Of a stretch of 64,000 nt of DNA, positions 26,295-44,978 are shown one piece after another. The notes beneath the pieces are model-generated. The model worked only from the letters and a program-made list of their open reading frames with translations. It made no database searches and was not told where the DNA came from. The DNA comes from Erysipelothrix amsterdamensis (GTDB lineage Bacteria; Bacillota_I; Bacilli_A; Erysipelotrichales; Erysipelotrichaceae), in the NCBI RefSeq assembly GCF_940143175.1, contig NZ_OW659496.1:1178001-1242000 (forward strand), written 5' to 3'. Both the position numbers and the translations under genes were made by a program. How positions within the stretch are numbered: the stretch's first letter is position 1; each line of letters starts with the position of its first letter.

Positions 26295-28145
26295 CTAATC
26301 GTTTTCTTCCAAGATTTCCGAAACCTCAGCCCATTCATTTTCACGATGCTTAATTTCATTATGAATTTCATCTATTGTTTGATTTAATTGATTCATTTTT
26401 TCATAATCATGATAATAATCCGGACTGAACCGAAGTTCACGATGAATTTCTAAATCCTCGTAGTATTCAATCAGTTCTTCTTCAAGTTTCTTTTGTCTGT
26501 TTTTATATTTTTTAATATTCACATATTCATTTTTATTGGTTTGTTTCTGCTCTTGAGATTTTTGTTTGTTTTCGTTAACAATATCAGTCATACTCATTTC
26601 TGTATGTTCAAGGACACCATCTTTCAGTAACAAAATATCCGTCGCAAGTTTCTCAATAAAATAACGGTCATGTGATACAAAAATCATTGTACCATCATAA
26701 TGACTCAGTGATTTTTCTAAAGCTTCTTTTCCTTGGATATCAAGATGATTCGTTGGCTCATCAAGAACAAGAAGGTTATCATGCCTTAACATTAATTTAA
26801 TCAATGATAAGCGAACACGTTCACCACCAGAGAGAACAGAAACCGATTTAAAGACATCTTCACCCTTAAAGAGAAATTGACCTAAAGCGGTTCGAATCTC
26901 TGTATGATCCAACTGCGGAAATTCGTCCCATACCTCTTCCAAAACAGATTTATCCATCGAGAAATCAAGAAGATTCTGATCAAAGTAACCCATCTTAATT
27001 TGATGTCCCAACAAAATATCGCCTCCAAGTGGTTCTAAACGTCCTGATAAAGACTTTAGAAGCGTCGACTTACCGGTACCATTATCACCAACAATCGCAT
27101 AACGACGACCTCTTGTGAATGTTTGCGTCACTTTTGTCAAAGGCTTATCATAGCCAATAACAAAATCACTTAGAGTGAGTACATCTTTCCCACCTCTTAA
27201 TTGTGACTTAAATTCAGCTTTAAATTCCTTTGTCTTAGAATCCTTAGTTTCAAGTCGGTCAATACGATCTAAATATTTAATTTTTGACTGTGCAAAAGCA
27301 GCTTTATTCTTTTTATATCTAAATTTTTCGATTAAACCTTCGATACGTTCGATTTCTTTTTGCTGATTTCGAACCTTAATGTTATGGCGCTCGATATCTT
27401 TTTCTTTTAATACTTGATAACCCGTATAATTACTTGAATAACGTGTCGCGATGTAATCCTCTATCTCGACGACCACATTACAAACACGGTCTAAAAATAA
27501 ACGGTCATGTGAAACAACAACTACAGAACCATCATATGCATTTAGATAGCCCTCAAGCCATTCAATGGTTGAAATATCTAAATGATTTGTTGGTTCATCT
27601 AGAAAAAGAATATCGGGTTTACTTAATAAAAGCCTAACAAACGCTAAACGCGTAACTTGGCCTCCTGAAAATGTATTAAGAGAACGGTCTAAGTCCGATA
27701 CTGTAAAGTTAAATTTTGTAAGCAGTGTATGAACTTCTGTTTCAATTGAGTATCCACCACGTCTTAAAAATTCAGTTTGAATTCGATCATAAGACTTTAG
27801 AATTTTATCACTGTGATCTGTCTTCATCAAAGCTTCCAAATCATTGAGTTGAGTCTGAAGCTTTGTGATATCGCTGTATGCCTCCGCAAAGAAATCCTTC
27901 AGTATTACTTCATCCTGAGTTACATGAATTTGTTCTAAAAATCCAGTTCGTATTCCCGACTTCCAAAACACATCCCCTTTATCCAAACCCTCATTCCCGG
28001 ACAAAACGTTAAAGAGAGTTGTCTTACCAACCCCATTCGCGCCAATGAGCGCAACTTTTTCATTCTCTTGTATGATTAAATTTAAGTCTTTAAAAAGCTC
28101 TTGGCTCCCAAAAGACTTAAATGCACTTTTAATTTGAACTAACAT
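26295..28145 (-). CDS. ABC-F family ATPase (YdiF-like)
   Basis: Soluble twin-ATPase protein that acts on the ribosome E site. The 616 residues contain two ABC cassettes: GANGVGKTT, FSGGQVTRLAFVRLLLSKPD and LFLDEPTNHLD in the first; GDNGTGKST, LSGGERVRL and LVLDEPTNHLD in the second, joined by a charged linker of about 80 residues. A C-terminal coiled-coil tail (about 530-616) resembles YdiF/Uup-type proteins. No membrane segments, so it is not a transporter. Whether it is a housekeeping factor or gives antibiotic protection cannot be told; the YdiF-like signature favours housekeeping. Confidence 0.88.
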   Translation of the reverse strand: MLVQIKSAFKSFGSQELFKDLNLIIQENEKVALIGANGVGKTTLFNVLSGNEGLDKGDVFWKSGIRTGFLEQIHVTQDEVILKDFFAEAYSDITKLQTQLNDLEALMKTDHSDKILKSYDRIQTEFLRRGGYSIETEVHTLLTKFNFTVSDLDRSLNTFSGGQVTRLAFVRLLLSKPDILFLDEPTNHLDISTIEWLEGYLNAYDGSVVVVSHDRLFLDRVCNVVVEIEDYIATRYSSNYTGYQVLKEKDIERHNIKVRNQQKEIERIEGLIEKFRYKKNKAAFAQSKIKYLDRIDRLETKDSKTKEFKAEFKSQLRGGKDVLTLSDFVIGYDKPLTKVTQTFTRGRRYAIVGDNGTGKSTLLKSLSGRLEPLGGDILLGHQIKMGYFDQNLLDFSMDKSVLEEVWDEFPQLDHTEIRTALGQFLFKGEDVFKSVSVLSGGERVRLSLIKLMLRHDNLLVLDEPTNHLDIQGKEALEKSLSHYDGTMIFVSHDRYFIEKLATDILLLKDGVLEHTEMSMTDIVNENKQKSQEQKQTNKNEYVNIKKYKNRQKKLEEELIEYYEDLEIHRELRFSPDYYHDYEKMNQLNQTIDEIHNEIKHRENEWAEVSEILEEND

Positions 28146-28159
28146 ATACTATCACCTAA

Positions 28160-29458
28160 TTATTTAGAGTATCCCAATTCTGCTAGAATACCTGATACAG
28201 TGGCATCGACTATTTTTGAATGTTCTTGTTTCCATGTATTAAATGTTTGATCATCATTCATGAACCCATATTCAATTACAATCGAATGCATGCCCTTGTT
28301 GCTTTCAGACGCAAATTGATTTAACTCACGATAAGTCTCATCCATGGTTCCAGCACCTGTAAAACGCCCACCCGCTTCACGTATTGAATCAATTGAATCA
28401 TATCCTTCAATTTGTTCAGGATGGTAAACACCGTCCATACTTCTACCTGAAGACCATATTGAAGGTTTTAATGAGGTAGCATTCATAATATTCTTCATAA
28501 TATTTGTAGCAAGTTTATTTGATGTGAAATTGGAGTACATAATTGTTGTACCCTTATCGCCTTCATACGGACTATTTGGAAATCTTAACTGAATGTAGTA
28601 CTTTGCACCAACATCATAAGCTGATTTTAAACGCCCTTCCGTGCCATTTAAAGACTTTGGTTTACTGTCATCACGAGCAATCATAACCGTAAGCCCCTTG
28701 GCTTCCAACTGCGTTTTAATCTCCTCTGCTGTGCGATACATTTCTTGACTCTCTATAAGATCGGAACGTTGACCTCCATAATCAATATTTCCGTTTTCAT
28801 CTTCAACTAAACCAACTGGATCGATTACAATATCGATATTATCTTTTGGAGTTTCAACAGATGATACCTCCAAAAAAACATAATTATCGTTCATAACCTT
28901 TTTAGAATCATCATTAAATAAATCCATATCGGCAATCATTCTAATTTTCTTAGAGTACCCATCCTTGGATACCGAATAAAATACATCATCGATTTTATTA
29001 TCTGAACGTAAGGATAATTGTTTGAGACCTTCCAATATTTTTATTTGATAGAATCCATCTTCGAGCATCTCCATTGGAATTTTATTATCTAAATCAACAT
29101 TCATCATGTAGACACTTTCTTCATTTTTACAGAGGTTATTCAAAAACACCGTCTTTCCATCAAATGGATCTTGTTCGTGGATTGTATAAGCTTTATTGTA
29201 CAATCCTAAAGTCTGTCCATAGATACCATAATCGTTCAAATCGATTGGAGGTTGATGTTCTAATGTCGAAAGCAATTCTTGTGTTTGAATAAAATCTGTC
29301 TTACATATCGAAAAGTGATTATCTGTTTCTTGATTCGCTGGTTTATAAAGATCATAAACAGCATAAAATAACAGTCCTAATAATAGAATAAAAGGAACTA
29401 CAATTTTGTAGTTCACTCTTTTTCTTTCTTTTGGAACATATTTTGATTTAAAATCCAT
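28160..29458 (-). CDS. Membrane-anchored amidase_3-like protein, probably inactive
   Basis: Resembles N-acetylmuramoyl-L-alanine amidases (amidase_3) in its C-terminal half but lacks key zinc ligands. Residues 18-36 form a signal anchor. In the amidase domain (about 208-430) the DPGHGG motif is replaced by DPVGL (213-217) and the second His motif (S-L-H-x-N type) by QLRF (290-293), so both metal histidines are missing, while the catalytic Glu region SIVIEYGF (E396) is kept. The N-terminal 170 residues outside the membrane are unrecognised. It may bind peptidoglycan or regulate a partner rather than cleave (inference). It lies between asnS and the ABC-F gene. Confidence 0.72.
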   Translation of the reverse strand: MDFKSKYVPKERKRVNYKIVVPFILLLGLLFYAVYDLYKPANQETDNHFSICKTDFIQTQELLSTLEHQPPIDLNDYGIYGQTLGLYNKAYTIHEQDPFDGKTVFLNNLCKNEESVYMMNVDLDNKIPMEMLEDGFYQIKILEGLKQLSLRSDNKIDDVFYSVSKDGYSKKIRMIADMDLFNDDSKKVMNDNYVFLEVSSVETPKDNIDIVIDPVGLVEDENGNIDYGGQRSDLIESQEMYRTAEEIKTQLEAKGLTVMIARDDSKPKSLNGTEGRLKSAYDVGAKYYIQLRFPNSPYEGDKGTTIMYSNFTSNKLATNIMKNIMNATSLKPSIWSSGRSMDGVYHPEQIEGYDSIDSIREAGGRFTGAGTMDETYRELNQFASESNKGMHSIVIEYGFMNDDQTFNTWKQEHSKIVDATVSGILAELGYSK

Positions 29459-29467
29459 GCTTTACCC

Positions 29468-30850
29468 CTAATAATCTAAATGACGTGGTGTACGCGCAAA
29501 TGGTACTACATCACGAATATTTGTCATTGAAGTAATATACATCAAGAAGCGCTCGAATCCTATTCCAAAACCTGAATGTTTGACACCGCCATAACGTCTT
29601 AAATCTAAATACCATTCAAGACTTTCTTTTGGAATATCCAACTCTTCCATTCGTCTTTCAAGAACATCAAGACGTTCTTCACGTTGTGATCCACCTACAA
29701 GTTCCCCAACATGTGGAACTAATAAATCACAAGCTGCAACGGTTTTTCCATCTTCATTAAGTCGCATATAGAACGATTTAATTTCTTTTGGATAATCTGT
29801 AATAAATACAGGACCCTTAACAACTTCTTCACTAATATAACGTTCATGTTCAGATTGTAAATCCGTACCCCACTCAACCTTATATTCAAAACGGTCATTT
29901 TGTTTTTCAAGTAATTCAACCGCTTCTGTATACGTCATTCGTTTGAATTCACTTGAAAGTAATTCGTTAAGTCGTTCTAATAGTGTGGTATCAATTCGCT
30001 CATTGAAAAATTTCATTTCTTCTGGAGCATTCTCAAGCACATACTCGATGCAATATTTAACGAGGTCTTCTATTAAATTCATATTATCTTCAAGATCTGC
30101 AAATGCTATCTCTGGCTCAACCATCCAAAATTCACTTGCATGGCGTGCTGTATTTGAATTTTCAGCTCTAAAAGTAGGACCAAAAGTATATACATCTCTA
30201 AATGCGAGTGCAAAAGCTTCAGCATGTAATTGACCTGATACGGTTAGACTTGCTTTTTTTCCAAAGAAATCTTTTTCATATTTAGCATCATCACGTGTTG
30301 TAACGACAAATGCTTCACCAGCACCCTCAGCATCATTTCCTGTAATTACTGGTGTATGCACATAAACAAACCCTTGATTTTGGAAAAATTCATGGATTGC
30401 CATTGAAAGAACAGAACGGACACGGAACACTGCCATAAATGAGTTTGTTCTTACGCGTAAATGCGCAATTTCTCTTAAATATTCATAACTATGACGTTTT
30501 TTCTGTAACGGATAATCCGAACTGCATTCGCCTTCTAATTTAACTTCTTTAACTTCGATTTCAAAAGGTTGTTTTCCATCCGGAGTAACTTTAAACAATC
30601 CAGTTACCGTAATCGCTGTACCTGTATTGTATTTACCTATTTCATCATAGTTATCTAAATCTGCTGCATAAACACATTGTGCACTTCTAAAATAAGTTCC
30701 ATCATTTAACTCGATGAACCCTACATTTTTTCCTTTACGGTTAGTTCTAACCCAACCTTGCAATTGCACAAATTCAATTGCATCAACTTCAATTTCCGAG
30801 CCATATGACAACAGGTCATAGCACTCTCGTATTGTTAAATATGAAATCAT
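29468..30850 (-). CDS. asnS: Asparaginyl-tRNA synthetase
   Basis: Class II synthetase that charges tRNA-Asn. The 460 residues have an N-terminal OB-fold anticodon domain ([24 protein letters not shown] is the canonical opening) and a catalytic domain with motif 2 [25 protein letters not shown] and motif 3 [11 protein letters not shown]. The [11 protein letters not shown] residues separate AsnS from AspS. Ten bp upstream of the amidase-like gene, in the same operon as rex. Confidence 0.96.
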   Translation of the reverse strand: MISYLTIRECYDLLSYGSEIEVDAIEFVQLQGWVRTNRKGKNVGFIELNDGTYFRSAQCVYAADLDNYDEIGKYNTGTAITVTGLFKVTPDGKQPFEIEVKEVKLEGECSSDYPLQKKRHSYEYLREIAHLRVRTNSFMAVFRVRSVLSMAIHEFFQNQGFVYVHTPVITGNDAEGAGEAFVVTTRDDAKYEKDFFGKKASLTVSGQLHAEAFALAFRDVYTFGPTFRAENSNTARHASEFWMVEPEIAFADLEDNMNLIEDLVKYCIEYVLENAPEEMKFFNERIDTTLLERLNELLSSEFKRMTYTEAVELLEKQNDRFEYKVEWGTDLQSEHERYISEEVVKGPVFITDYPKEIKSFYMRLNEDGKTVAACDLLVPHVGELVGGSQREERLDVLERRMEELDIPKESLEWYLDLRRYGGVKHSGFGIGFERFLMYITSMTNIRDVVPFARTPRHLDY

Positions 30851-30869
30851 CTTTACACCTCAACTATTT

Positions 30870-31493
30870 TTAACGAATATTATTAGTCTGGAATATTAAT
30901 TCCTGAACCGTAGATACGACATCTACTGTTTTTACAATTACATGTTTTGGAACCTGAATATGTTCACTTGAAAAGTCAACAATTCCTACGATTCCTAAAT
31001 CTACGAGTTTATCTATTGTTTCTTGAACATTTTTTGAAACCGTTACGATTGCTATGCGACATCCCTTGGGCATTCGTTCTTCCAACTCACTCATGTGATA
31101 GATTGGAATATCTGATGCTTCTCCAAGTTTGTTTGGATCAATATCAAATGCACATGCAATTTCACCAACGACGTGATTCCAACGATTATAATTCAAAATA
31201 GCACGCCCTAAATTTCCGGCACCTACTAAAATTAACTCTTCTTCAAAACTCACACCTAAAAGATTATCAAACGTTTCAATTAAGGTCTTTACATCATAAC
31301 CATAACCTTGTTTACCAAGCGAACCAATAAACGAAAAATCACGACGTATTGTTGTAGATTCAATATCTACAAATAAAGATAGTTCTCTTGATAGAATACG
31401 TTCAACTCCCATATTATAGAGTTTTCTTAATGCCTTTAAATATATAGGGTACCTTTGCATTGTTGCTTTTGGTACATTAGATATATTACTCAT
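30870..31493 (-). CDS. rex: Redox-sensing repressor Rex
   Basis: NADH/NAD+ sensing repressor of fermentation and anaerobic genes. The 207 residues show the N-terminal winged helix (IPKATMQRYPIYLKAL and STTIRRDFSFIGSLGKQGYGY) and a Rossmann domain with VGAGNLGRAI; the C-terminal swapped helix is present. It follows the tsa cluster. A complete palindromic Rex operator is not seen immediately upstream; only half-site-like TGTGA and TCACA words occur in the 57-bp gap. Confidence 0.94.
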   Translation of the reverse strand: MSNISNVPKATMQRYPIYLKALRKLYNMGVERILSRELSLFVDIESTTIRRDFSFIGSLGKQGYGYDVKTLIETFDNLLGVSFEEELILVGAGNLGRAILNYNRWNHVVGEIACAFDIDPNKLGEASDIPIYHMSELEERMPKGCRIAIVTVSKNVQETIDKLVDLGIVGIVDFSSEHIQVPKHVIVKTVDVVSTVQELIFQTNNIR

Positions 31494-31550
31494 GATATCA
31501 CCACCGTGTAAATCATATCACAAAGTCTTGCCTTATTAAATGTGAAAACT

Positions 31551-32561
31551 TTAATAAGAGATCAGTTGTTTGTTAGAAAGTGCAGAAATTTCACAATCTC
31601 CACGAACGCCTTTATCATAGGCAATTTGACCCGCAAGTCCAATCATCGCAGCTTGGTCCATGCATGCCCAAAGTGGTGGTACTAAAATATTTAAACTTGG
31701 ATATTGAGCATTTAAAGCTACAATTTGTTTACGAACTTCTGAATTAGCGGCGACACCGCCTGCTAATACTAGCGATTCATATTGAACCTCAGAATTTTCA
31801 AGTACATATTCCACCCGTGACATTAGTTCTCTGACCGCAGCATGTTGAAACGCATACGCAACATCTTCAACAATGATCTCACGGTCGTTACGTTCCTCAC
31901 GCAATGTTAATTGCCTTACTGCTGACTTTAAACCACTAAAAGAGAAATCCAATGGATTTTCTGTCTTAACTTTTGGCAATTGGTAGTTTTCTTTACCAGT
32001 TTGTGCCAACTTATCAATTACAGGACCTCCAGGATATCCAAGACCAAGTAATCGTGCAACTTTATCGAATGCTTCACCAACTGCATCATCCTGAGTTTTT
32101 CCAATTACCTCAAATTGATATTCGTCTTGCATTGATACAAGCTCTGTATGACCACCGGAAATAACGAGCGCAAGCAGAGGAAACTTTAAATCACCGACAA
32201 GTTTATTTGCATAAATATGTCCGGCAATATGATGAACTGGAATAAGAGGCTTTCCTAGACTCCATGCAAGAGTTTTCGCAGCCATAACACCTACATGTAA
32301 CGAACCAATCAATCCGGGTCCCTGCGTTACTGCAATCGCATCAACGTCTTCAATTTTTATATTTGCTTTATCCAAAGCGTCTTTAATTACAATATTGATA
32401 TTTTCAACATGAAGTCTTGAAGCAACTTCAGGAAATACACCTCCATATTGTTTATGGATTTCTATCTGTGTTGACACTGAGTTACTTAAAACCTCAAAAC
32501 CGTCCTTAATTATTGCACAAGATGTTTCATCACAACTTGATTCTATAGCTAATATTAACAT
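31551..32561 (-). CDS. tsaD: tRNA t6A threonylcarbamoyltransferase TsaD
   Basis: Catalytic subunit that places threonylcarbamoyl on A37 of ANN-decoding tRNAs, together with TsaB and TsaE. The 336 residues carry ESSCDETSCAI at the N-terminus, the metal-binding HHIAGH near residue 110, GGHTEL, and the late GGVAANSEVR. It starts one base after the rimI stop; all partner genes except TsaC are directly upstream. Confidence 0.96.
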   Translation of the reverse strand: MLILAIESSCDETSCAIIKDGFEVLSNSVSTQIEIHKQYGGVFPEVASRLHVENINIVIKDALDKANIKIEDVDAIAVTQGPGLIGSLHVGVMAAKTLAWSLGKPLIPVHHIAGHIYANKLVGDLKFPLLALVISGGHTELVSMQDEYQFEVIGKTQDDAVGEAFDKVARLLGLGYPGGPVIDKLAQTGKENYQLPKVKTENPLDFSFSGLKSAVRQLTLREERNDREIIVEDVAYAFQHAAVRELMSRVEYVLENSEVQYESLVLAGGVAANSEVRKQIVALNAQYPSLNILVPPLWACMDQAAMIGLAGQIAYDKGVRGDCEISALSNKQLISY

Positions 32562-32990
32562 TTATAACACCTTTCTCATCACTACTGCATTTCTATTAAT
32601 CCCATAATAGTTTTTTCGAATAGAAATTTCTTCAAAATTGTATTTAAGGTAGAATTGGAGTGCTTTCCTATTGTTTTCTTCGACTTCTAAGAAGATATTC
32701 TTTATCTCATAATTAATTGCTACTTTACATAAATGATTCATAAGCATGTTTCCATACCCTCGTGATTGAAAATCCTGATGAACTGCTATCTGTAATAAAT
32801 CACAGGTATCATCAAGAATTCTGAGACTGAAGAATCCACATATGTAATTTTCTACTTCAATAACATACATCAATCCATTTTCAATTGAGAGTTCACTTAA
32901 ATATTGTTTCTCTGTCCAATGAGAAGTTAGTGTCATCTGGTCAATACTAACAATCTCACTTAGATCATTTTGCGTAGCTTTTCGTATCAT
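32562..32990 (-). CDS. rimI: RimI-like N-acetyltransferase
   Basis: GNAT-fold acetyltransferase, presumably for the ribosomal protein S18 N-terminus. The 142 residues show the acetyl-CoA loop QSRGYGNMLM and the EENNRKALQFYLKYNFEEISIRKNYY C-terminal half typical of RimI. It shares one base with the tsaB stop and sits between tsaB and tsaD, the usual Firmicute order. Confidence 0.9.
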   Translation of the reverse strand: MIRKATQNDLSEIVSIDQMTLTSHWTEKQYLSELSIENGLMYVIEVENYICGFFSLRILDDTCDLLQIAVHQDFQSRGYGNMLMNHLCKVAINYEIKNIFLEVEENNRKALQFYLKYNFEEISIRKNYYGINRNAVVMRKVL

Positions 32991-33553
32991 TATTTTAAAT
33001 AATTGGGAACGAGTAAGTCAATATTCGATTCGATTTCCCACGATTTCTCAACATCGATTATATTTTGAATTATTTGTGGTTGTTCTACTGTTTTATGAAC
33101 TAATTCAAGATCACCAAATAGATCAACATTGATATCAACTAACTCTTCAAGCGTATAGATGCGCTCATCCTTGACGATACCATCTGAAACAAAAGCACCG
33201 AAAACACGATCTGATCTCGCATCAATAAATGAGAAACCGTTATTATTTCCTGCTAAAGAAAGTAATGTATTGACTTTGTATATCTCAAGCTTATGGTTTG
33301 TAAGAGCAAATGTTTTAGCAAATGTCATACCGATTCTCAATCCAGTATAGCTGCCGGGACCACTAGTTATTACGATTGCATCTATATCCATTGGCACTAA
33401 TCCAGCCTCTTGAATTGCTTCGTCTACATAACTCAACAAGAATTCTGATTGTTTTTTATCCATAAGTGATTGTTTATTTACTCTCAGTACATCATTCACT
33501 TTCAAACCGACAGCAAGAAATTTATGTGATGTATCTATAATTAGTGTATTCAT
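32990..33553 (-). CDS. tsaB: tRNA t6A modification partner TsaB
   Basis: Scaffold paralogue of TsaD, needed for t6A synthesis. The 187 residues start with the ASKHA phosphate-loop-like IIDTSHKFLAVGL and include ITSGPGSYTGLRIGMTFAKT, the family signature. At 187 residues it is on the short side (often 220-240), the C-terminal part being reduced. One base is shared with tsaE. Confidence 0.92.
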   Translation of the reverse strand: MNTLIIDTSHKFLAVGLKVNDVLRVNKQSLMDKKQSEFLLSYVDEAIQEAGLVPMDIDAIVITSGPGSYTGLRIGMTFAKTFALTNHKLEIYKVNTLLSLAGNNNGFSFIDARSDRVFGAFVSDGIVKDERIYTLEELVDINVDLFGDLELVHKTVEQPQIIQNIIDVEKSWEIESNIDLLVPNYLK

Positions 33554-33972
33554 TAGTTAAGCTCCTCAATTGTAATCGTTCTCTCATTTTCGTCTTCATA
33601 ATCCAGGGTTATTAAATAATCGATTTTGAAATCTAAATCATCTAGGTACTTACCCCATTCAAGTACGACCACATTACGATCATCTAATAAGTCAAAAAGA
33701 CCGATTGCGTCGGATGATACACCCTCTAATCGATATGCATCAATATGCTTTAAGTTAAGTCTTCCATCATATTCCTTTAAGATTGTAAATGTCGGACTAC
33801 TAATCGTTTCGTCAATTTCTAATCCCTTAGCAAGACCTTTAGTAAATGCTGTTTTCCCAACTCCCAAATCACCCGCTAGGGAAATGAGGCACCCTTTCTT
33901 TAGACTTTGTCCAAGTTGCTCTCCAAGTTTCATTGTCTCAGTTACTGAGTATGTTTTTATTTGTTTTTTCAT
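33553..33972 (-). CDS. tsaE: tRNA t6A ATPase TsaE
   Basis: P-loop ATPase that resets the TsaBD complex. The Walker A LAGDLGVGKTAFTKGLA, the ISSPTFTILKEY switch and HIDAYRLEG are visible. I prefer the ATG at 33972 (MKKQIKTYS, GGTG about 8 nt upstream, 139 residues); upstream in-frame ATGs at 33984 and 34014 lack a ribosome site. It is the first gene of the tsaE-tsaB-rimI-tsaD run and lies just downstream of the 5S terminator. Confidence 0.93.
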   Translation of the reverse strand: MKKQIKTYSVTETMKLGEQLGQSLKKGCLISLAGDLGVGKTAFTKGLAKGLEIDETISSPTFTILKEYDGRLNLKHIDAYRLEGVSSDAIGLFDLLDDRNVVVLEWGKYLDDLDFKIDYLITLDYEDENERTITIEELN

Positions 33973-34019
33973 TTTTATCACCATCCGAATAATTATATCA
34001 CACTTCTCACACAAAAATT

Positions 34020-34045
34020 AAAAAAGACACTCTAAATAGAGTGTC
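34020..34045 (-). terminator. Terminator of rRNA operon 1
   Basis: GACACTCT-AAAT-AGAGTGTC forms a perfect 8-bp stem; on the minus strand it is followed by six U, just after the 5S gene. Confidence 0.85.
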
Positions 34046-34050
34046 AAATT

Positions 34051-34165
34051 ACCTGGCGATGAACTATCTTCACTAGCGCGTGGCTAGATATTGTCGCCGC
34101 TAAAGTGCTTAACTTCTGTGTTCGAGATGGGAACAGGTGTGACCACTTCGCTAAAATCACCAGAT
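34051..34165 (-). rRNA. rrf: 5S rRNA, operon 1
   Basis: About 115 nt; on the minus strand it begins CTGGTGATTTTAGCGAAG and holds the conserved CCCATCTCGAACACAG segment. The terminal stem pairs CTGGTGA with TCGCCAG and includes a U-G wobble. Confidence 0.95.
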
Positions 34166-34240
34166 CATAGTGCATTAGAGAGATGAACTCTCAAAACTGA
34201 ATAACAGAAATTTGATCTTTTTCGAATCGTTGTATCTTTT
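34166..34240 (-). other. 23S-5S spacer with 23S processing arm
   Basis: Positions 34193-34210 are the 3' arm of an 18-bp perfect stem whose 5' arm lies at 37337-37354, upstream of 23S. This is the layout of an RNase III precursor stem. Copies: 39691-39708 and 45150-45167. Confidence 0.75.
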
Positions 34241-37140
<2,900 letters not shown>

Positions 37141-37444
37141 ATGTAATTTCGCGCCCTAATTCTTAAAATCAGGTTTTTTTTAACGCTTATCGCTTGATAA
37201 GCTGTGTGTTTGCTTTGATTGCTTACTTAATTGCTTAAGTTACTGTTTTTGTTTAACTTGATGTAAATCTAGTTTTATACAACTATTCGAAAAGATCATG
37301 TTGATAACATTTATTTCTTTGTCTATCTCTTTTTCTTTTCTGTTATTCAGTTTTCAAAGATCATTTTTCTTGAGATTCCAACGGACTCTCAAAACTAAAC
37401 AGGAAACTTTAGGTGTCAACTTCACGTCTTTCTAATTACTCCTT
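37141..37444 (-). other. 16S-23S spacer of operon 1, no tRNA
   Basis: About 304 bp, AT-rich, without tRNA-like cloverleaf. It contains the 3' arm of the 16S processing stem (37391-37407, paired with 39054-39070, 17 bp perfect) and the 5' arm of the 23S stem (37337-37354). Confidence 0.8.
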
Positions 37445-38985
<1,541 letters not shown>

Positions 38986-39112
38986 ATTCTTTCTCTTTTT
39001 AACTCTGACGAGTTTTGTTTATTTATTTATCCGTATTTCTTTTTGAAATTGACGTTTCCTGTTTAGTTTTCAAAGACCATTTTCTGCACCCAGTTTCCCT
39101 TAGCGCTTGTAT

Positions 39113-39141
39113 ATAATACCACCCTCTTTAGCCACCGTCAA
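39113..39141 (-). promoter_or_regulatory. rRNA promoter, operon 1
   Basis: Minus strand TTGACG, 17-bp spacer, TATTAT, about 130 bp upstream of 16S; identical in operon 2. Confidence 0.8.
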
Positions 39142-39440
39142 CACTATTTTCACTTTATTTTGACATTTCTTCTTTTTTTAGATCTTTTCAGTTCATTCGT
39201 GATTTTCACGGTTCATATATGCCTATTTAACCTATTTTTTTGTCCTTTTTTTAGCCTATTTGAGGATTGCTTTTTGCTTGTTTTACCCTTTCCGGTCTTA
39301 CAGATTGTGCTTTTATAAGCTTTATGACGATCATCATCAAAGTCCAGAATCTTTCTAAATCCTGAATTCTTGATATTCTCATCGTGTCTTGTCATTTTAT
39401 ACAGAGATGATTGCTTACAGTAATGATTTAATGACATAAA
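39142..39440 (-). other. Inter-operon spacer 1-2
   Basis: About 300 bp of AT-rich sequence between the operon 1 promoter and the repeats behind operon 2. It holds no believable gene. It is almost identical to 44640-44938, differing at single bases (for example TCAAAG versus TCAAGG). Confidence 0.7.
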
Positions 39441-39520
39441 AAAGACACTCGAAAGTGATGATGCTTTGACAGCATAAAAAAAAGACACTCGAAAGTGATG
39501 ATGCTTTAACAGCATAAAAA
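39441..39520 (-). repeat. Two 40-nt terminator-like tandem repeats
   Basis: Two 40-nt units (39441-39480, 39481-39520) differ at one base. On the minus strand each contains CACT-TTCG-AGTG followed by TCTTTTTT, a short stem with a UUCG loop and U run, and a second ATGCT/AGCAT stem. They share the head AAAGACACTC with the main 5S terminator next to them. Confidence 0.8.
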
Positions 39521-39543
39521 AAAGACACTCTAAATAGAGTGTC
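39518..39543 (-). terminator. Terminator of rRNA operon 2
   Basis: Same GACACTCT/AGAGTGTC stem and U run as behind operon 1. Confidence 0.85.
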
Positions 39544-39548
39544 AAATT

Positions 39549-39663
39549 ACCTGGCGATGAACTATCTTCACTAGCGCGTGGCTAGATATTGTCGCCGCTA
39601 AAGTGCTTAACTTCTGTGTTCGAGATGGGAACAGGTGTGACCACTTCGCTAAAATCACCAGAT
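39549..39663 (-). rRNA. rrf: 5S rRNA, operon 2
   Basis: Identical by eye to the operon 1 copy, including the wobble in the terminal stem. Confidence 0.95.
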
Positions 39664-39738
39664 CATAGTGCATTAGAGAGATGAACTCTCAAAACTGAAT
39701 AACAGAAATTTGATCTTTTTCGAATCGTTGTATCTTTT

Positions 39739-42638
<2,900 letters not shown>

Positions 42639-42942
42639 ATGTAATTTCGCGCCCTAATTCTTAAAATCAGGTTTTTTTTAACGCTTATCGCTTGATAAGC
42701 TGTGTGTTTGCTTTGATTGCTTACTTAATTGCTTAAGTTACTGTTTTTGTTTAACTTGATGTAAATCTAGTTTTATACAACTATTCGAAAAGATCATGTT
42801 GATAACATTTATTTCTTTGTCTATCTCTTTTTCTTTTCTGTTATTCAGTTTTCAAAGATCATTTTTCTTGAGATTCCAACGGACTCTCAAAACTAAACAG
42901 GAAACTTTAGGTGTCAACTTCACGTCTTTCTAATTACTCCTT
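42639..42942 (-). other. 16S-23S spacer of operon 2, no tRNA
   Basis: Same content as in operon 1; processing arms at 42835-42852 (23S) and 42889-42905 (16S). Confidence 0.8.
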
Positions 42943-44483
<1,541 letters not shown>

Positions 44484-44610
44484 ATTCTTTCTCTTTTTAA
44501 CTCTGACGAGTTTTGTTTATTTATTTATCCGTATTTCTTTTTGAAATTGACGTTTCCTGTTTAGTTTTCAAAGACCATTTTCTGCACCCGGTTTCCCTTA
44601 GCGCTTGTAT

Positions 44611-44639
44611 ATAATACCACCCTCTTTAGCCACCGTCAA
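44611..44639 (-). promoter_or_regulatory. rRNA promoter, operon 2
   Basis: TTGACG, 17-bp spacer, TATTAT on the minus strand, identical to operon 1. Confidence 0.8.
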
Positions 44640-44938
44640 CACTATTTTCACTTTATTTTGACATTTCTTCTTTTTTTAGATCTTTTCAGTTCATTCGTGA
44701 TTTTCACGGTTCATATATGCCTATTTAACCTATTTTTTTGTCCTTTTTTTAGCCTATTTGAGGATTGCTTTTTGCTTGTTTTACCCTTTCCGGTCTTACA
44801 GATTGTGCTTTTATAAGCTTTATGACGATCATCATCAAGGTCCAGAATCTTTCTAAATCCTGAATTCTTGATATTCTCATCGTGTCTTGTCATTTTATTC
44901 AGAGATGATTGCTTACAGTAATGATTTAATGACATAAA
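44640..44938 (-). other. Inter-operon spacer 2-3
   Basis: Near-copy of 39142-39440 with no believable gene. Confidence 0.7.
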
Positions 44939-44978
44939 AAAGACACTCGAAAGTGATGATGCTTTGACAGCATAAAAA
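44939..44978 (-). repeat. Single 40-nt terminator-like repeat
   Basis: One unit of the repeat that is present twice behind operon 2; the A run before the main terminator is 9 instead of 8. Confidence 0.8.

Noticed and set aside
31494..31550. Rex operator upstream of rex
   Set aside because: Only half-site words are seen; no TTGTGA-N6/8-TCACAA-like palindrome.
37141..37444. Search for tRNA-Ile/tRNA-Ala in the 16S-23S spacers
   Set aside because: No acceptor/T-arm pattern (GGTTCRANTCC) is present in any of the three spacers.
39213..39545. 110-codon frame in the spacer between rRNA operons
   Set aside because: It is made partly of the 40-nt repeats and terminator, has no ribosome site, and its copy at 44711-45004 is of different length.
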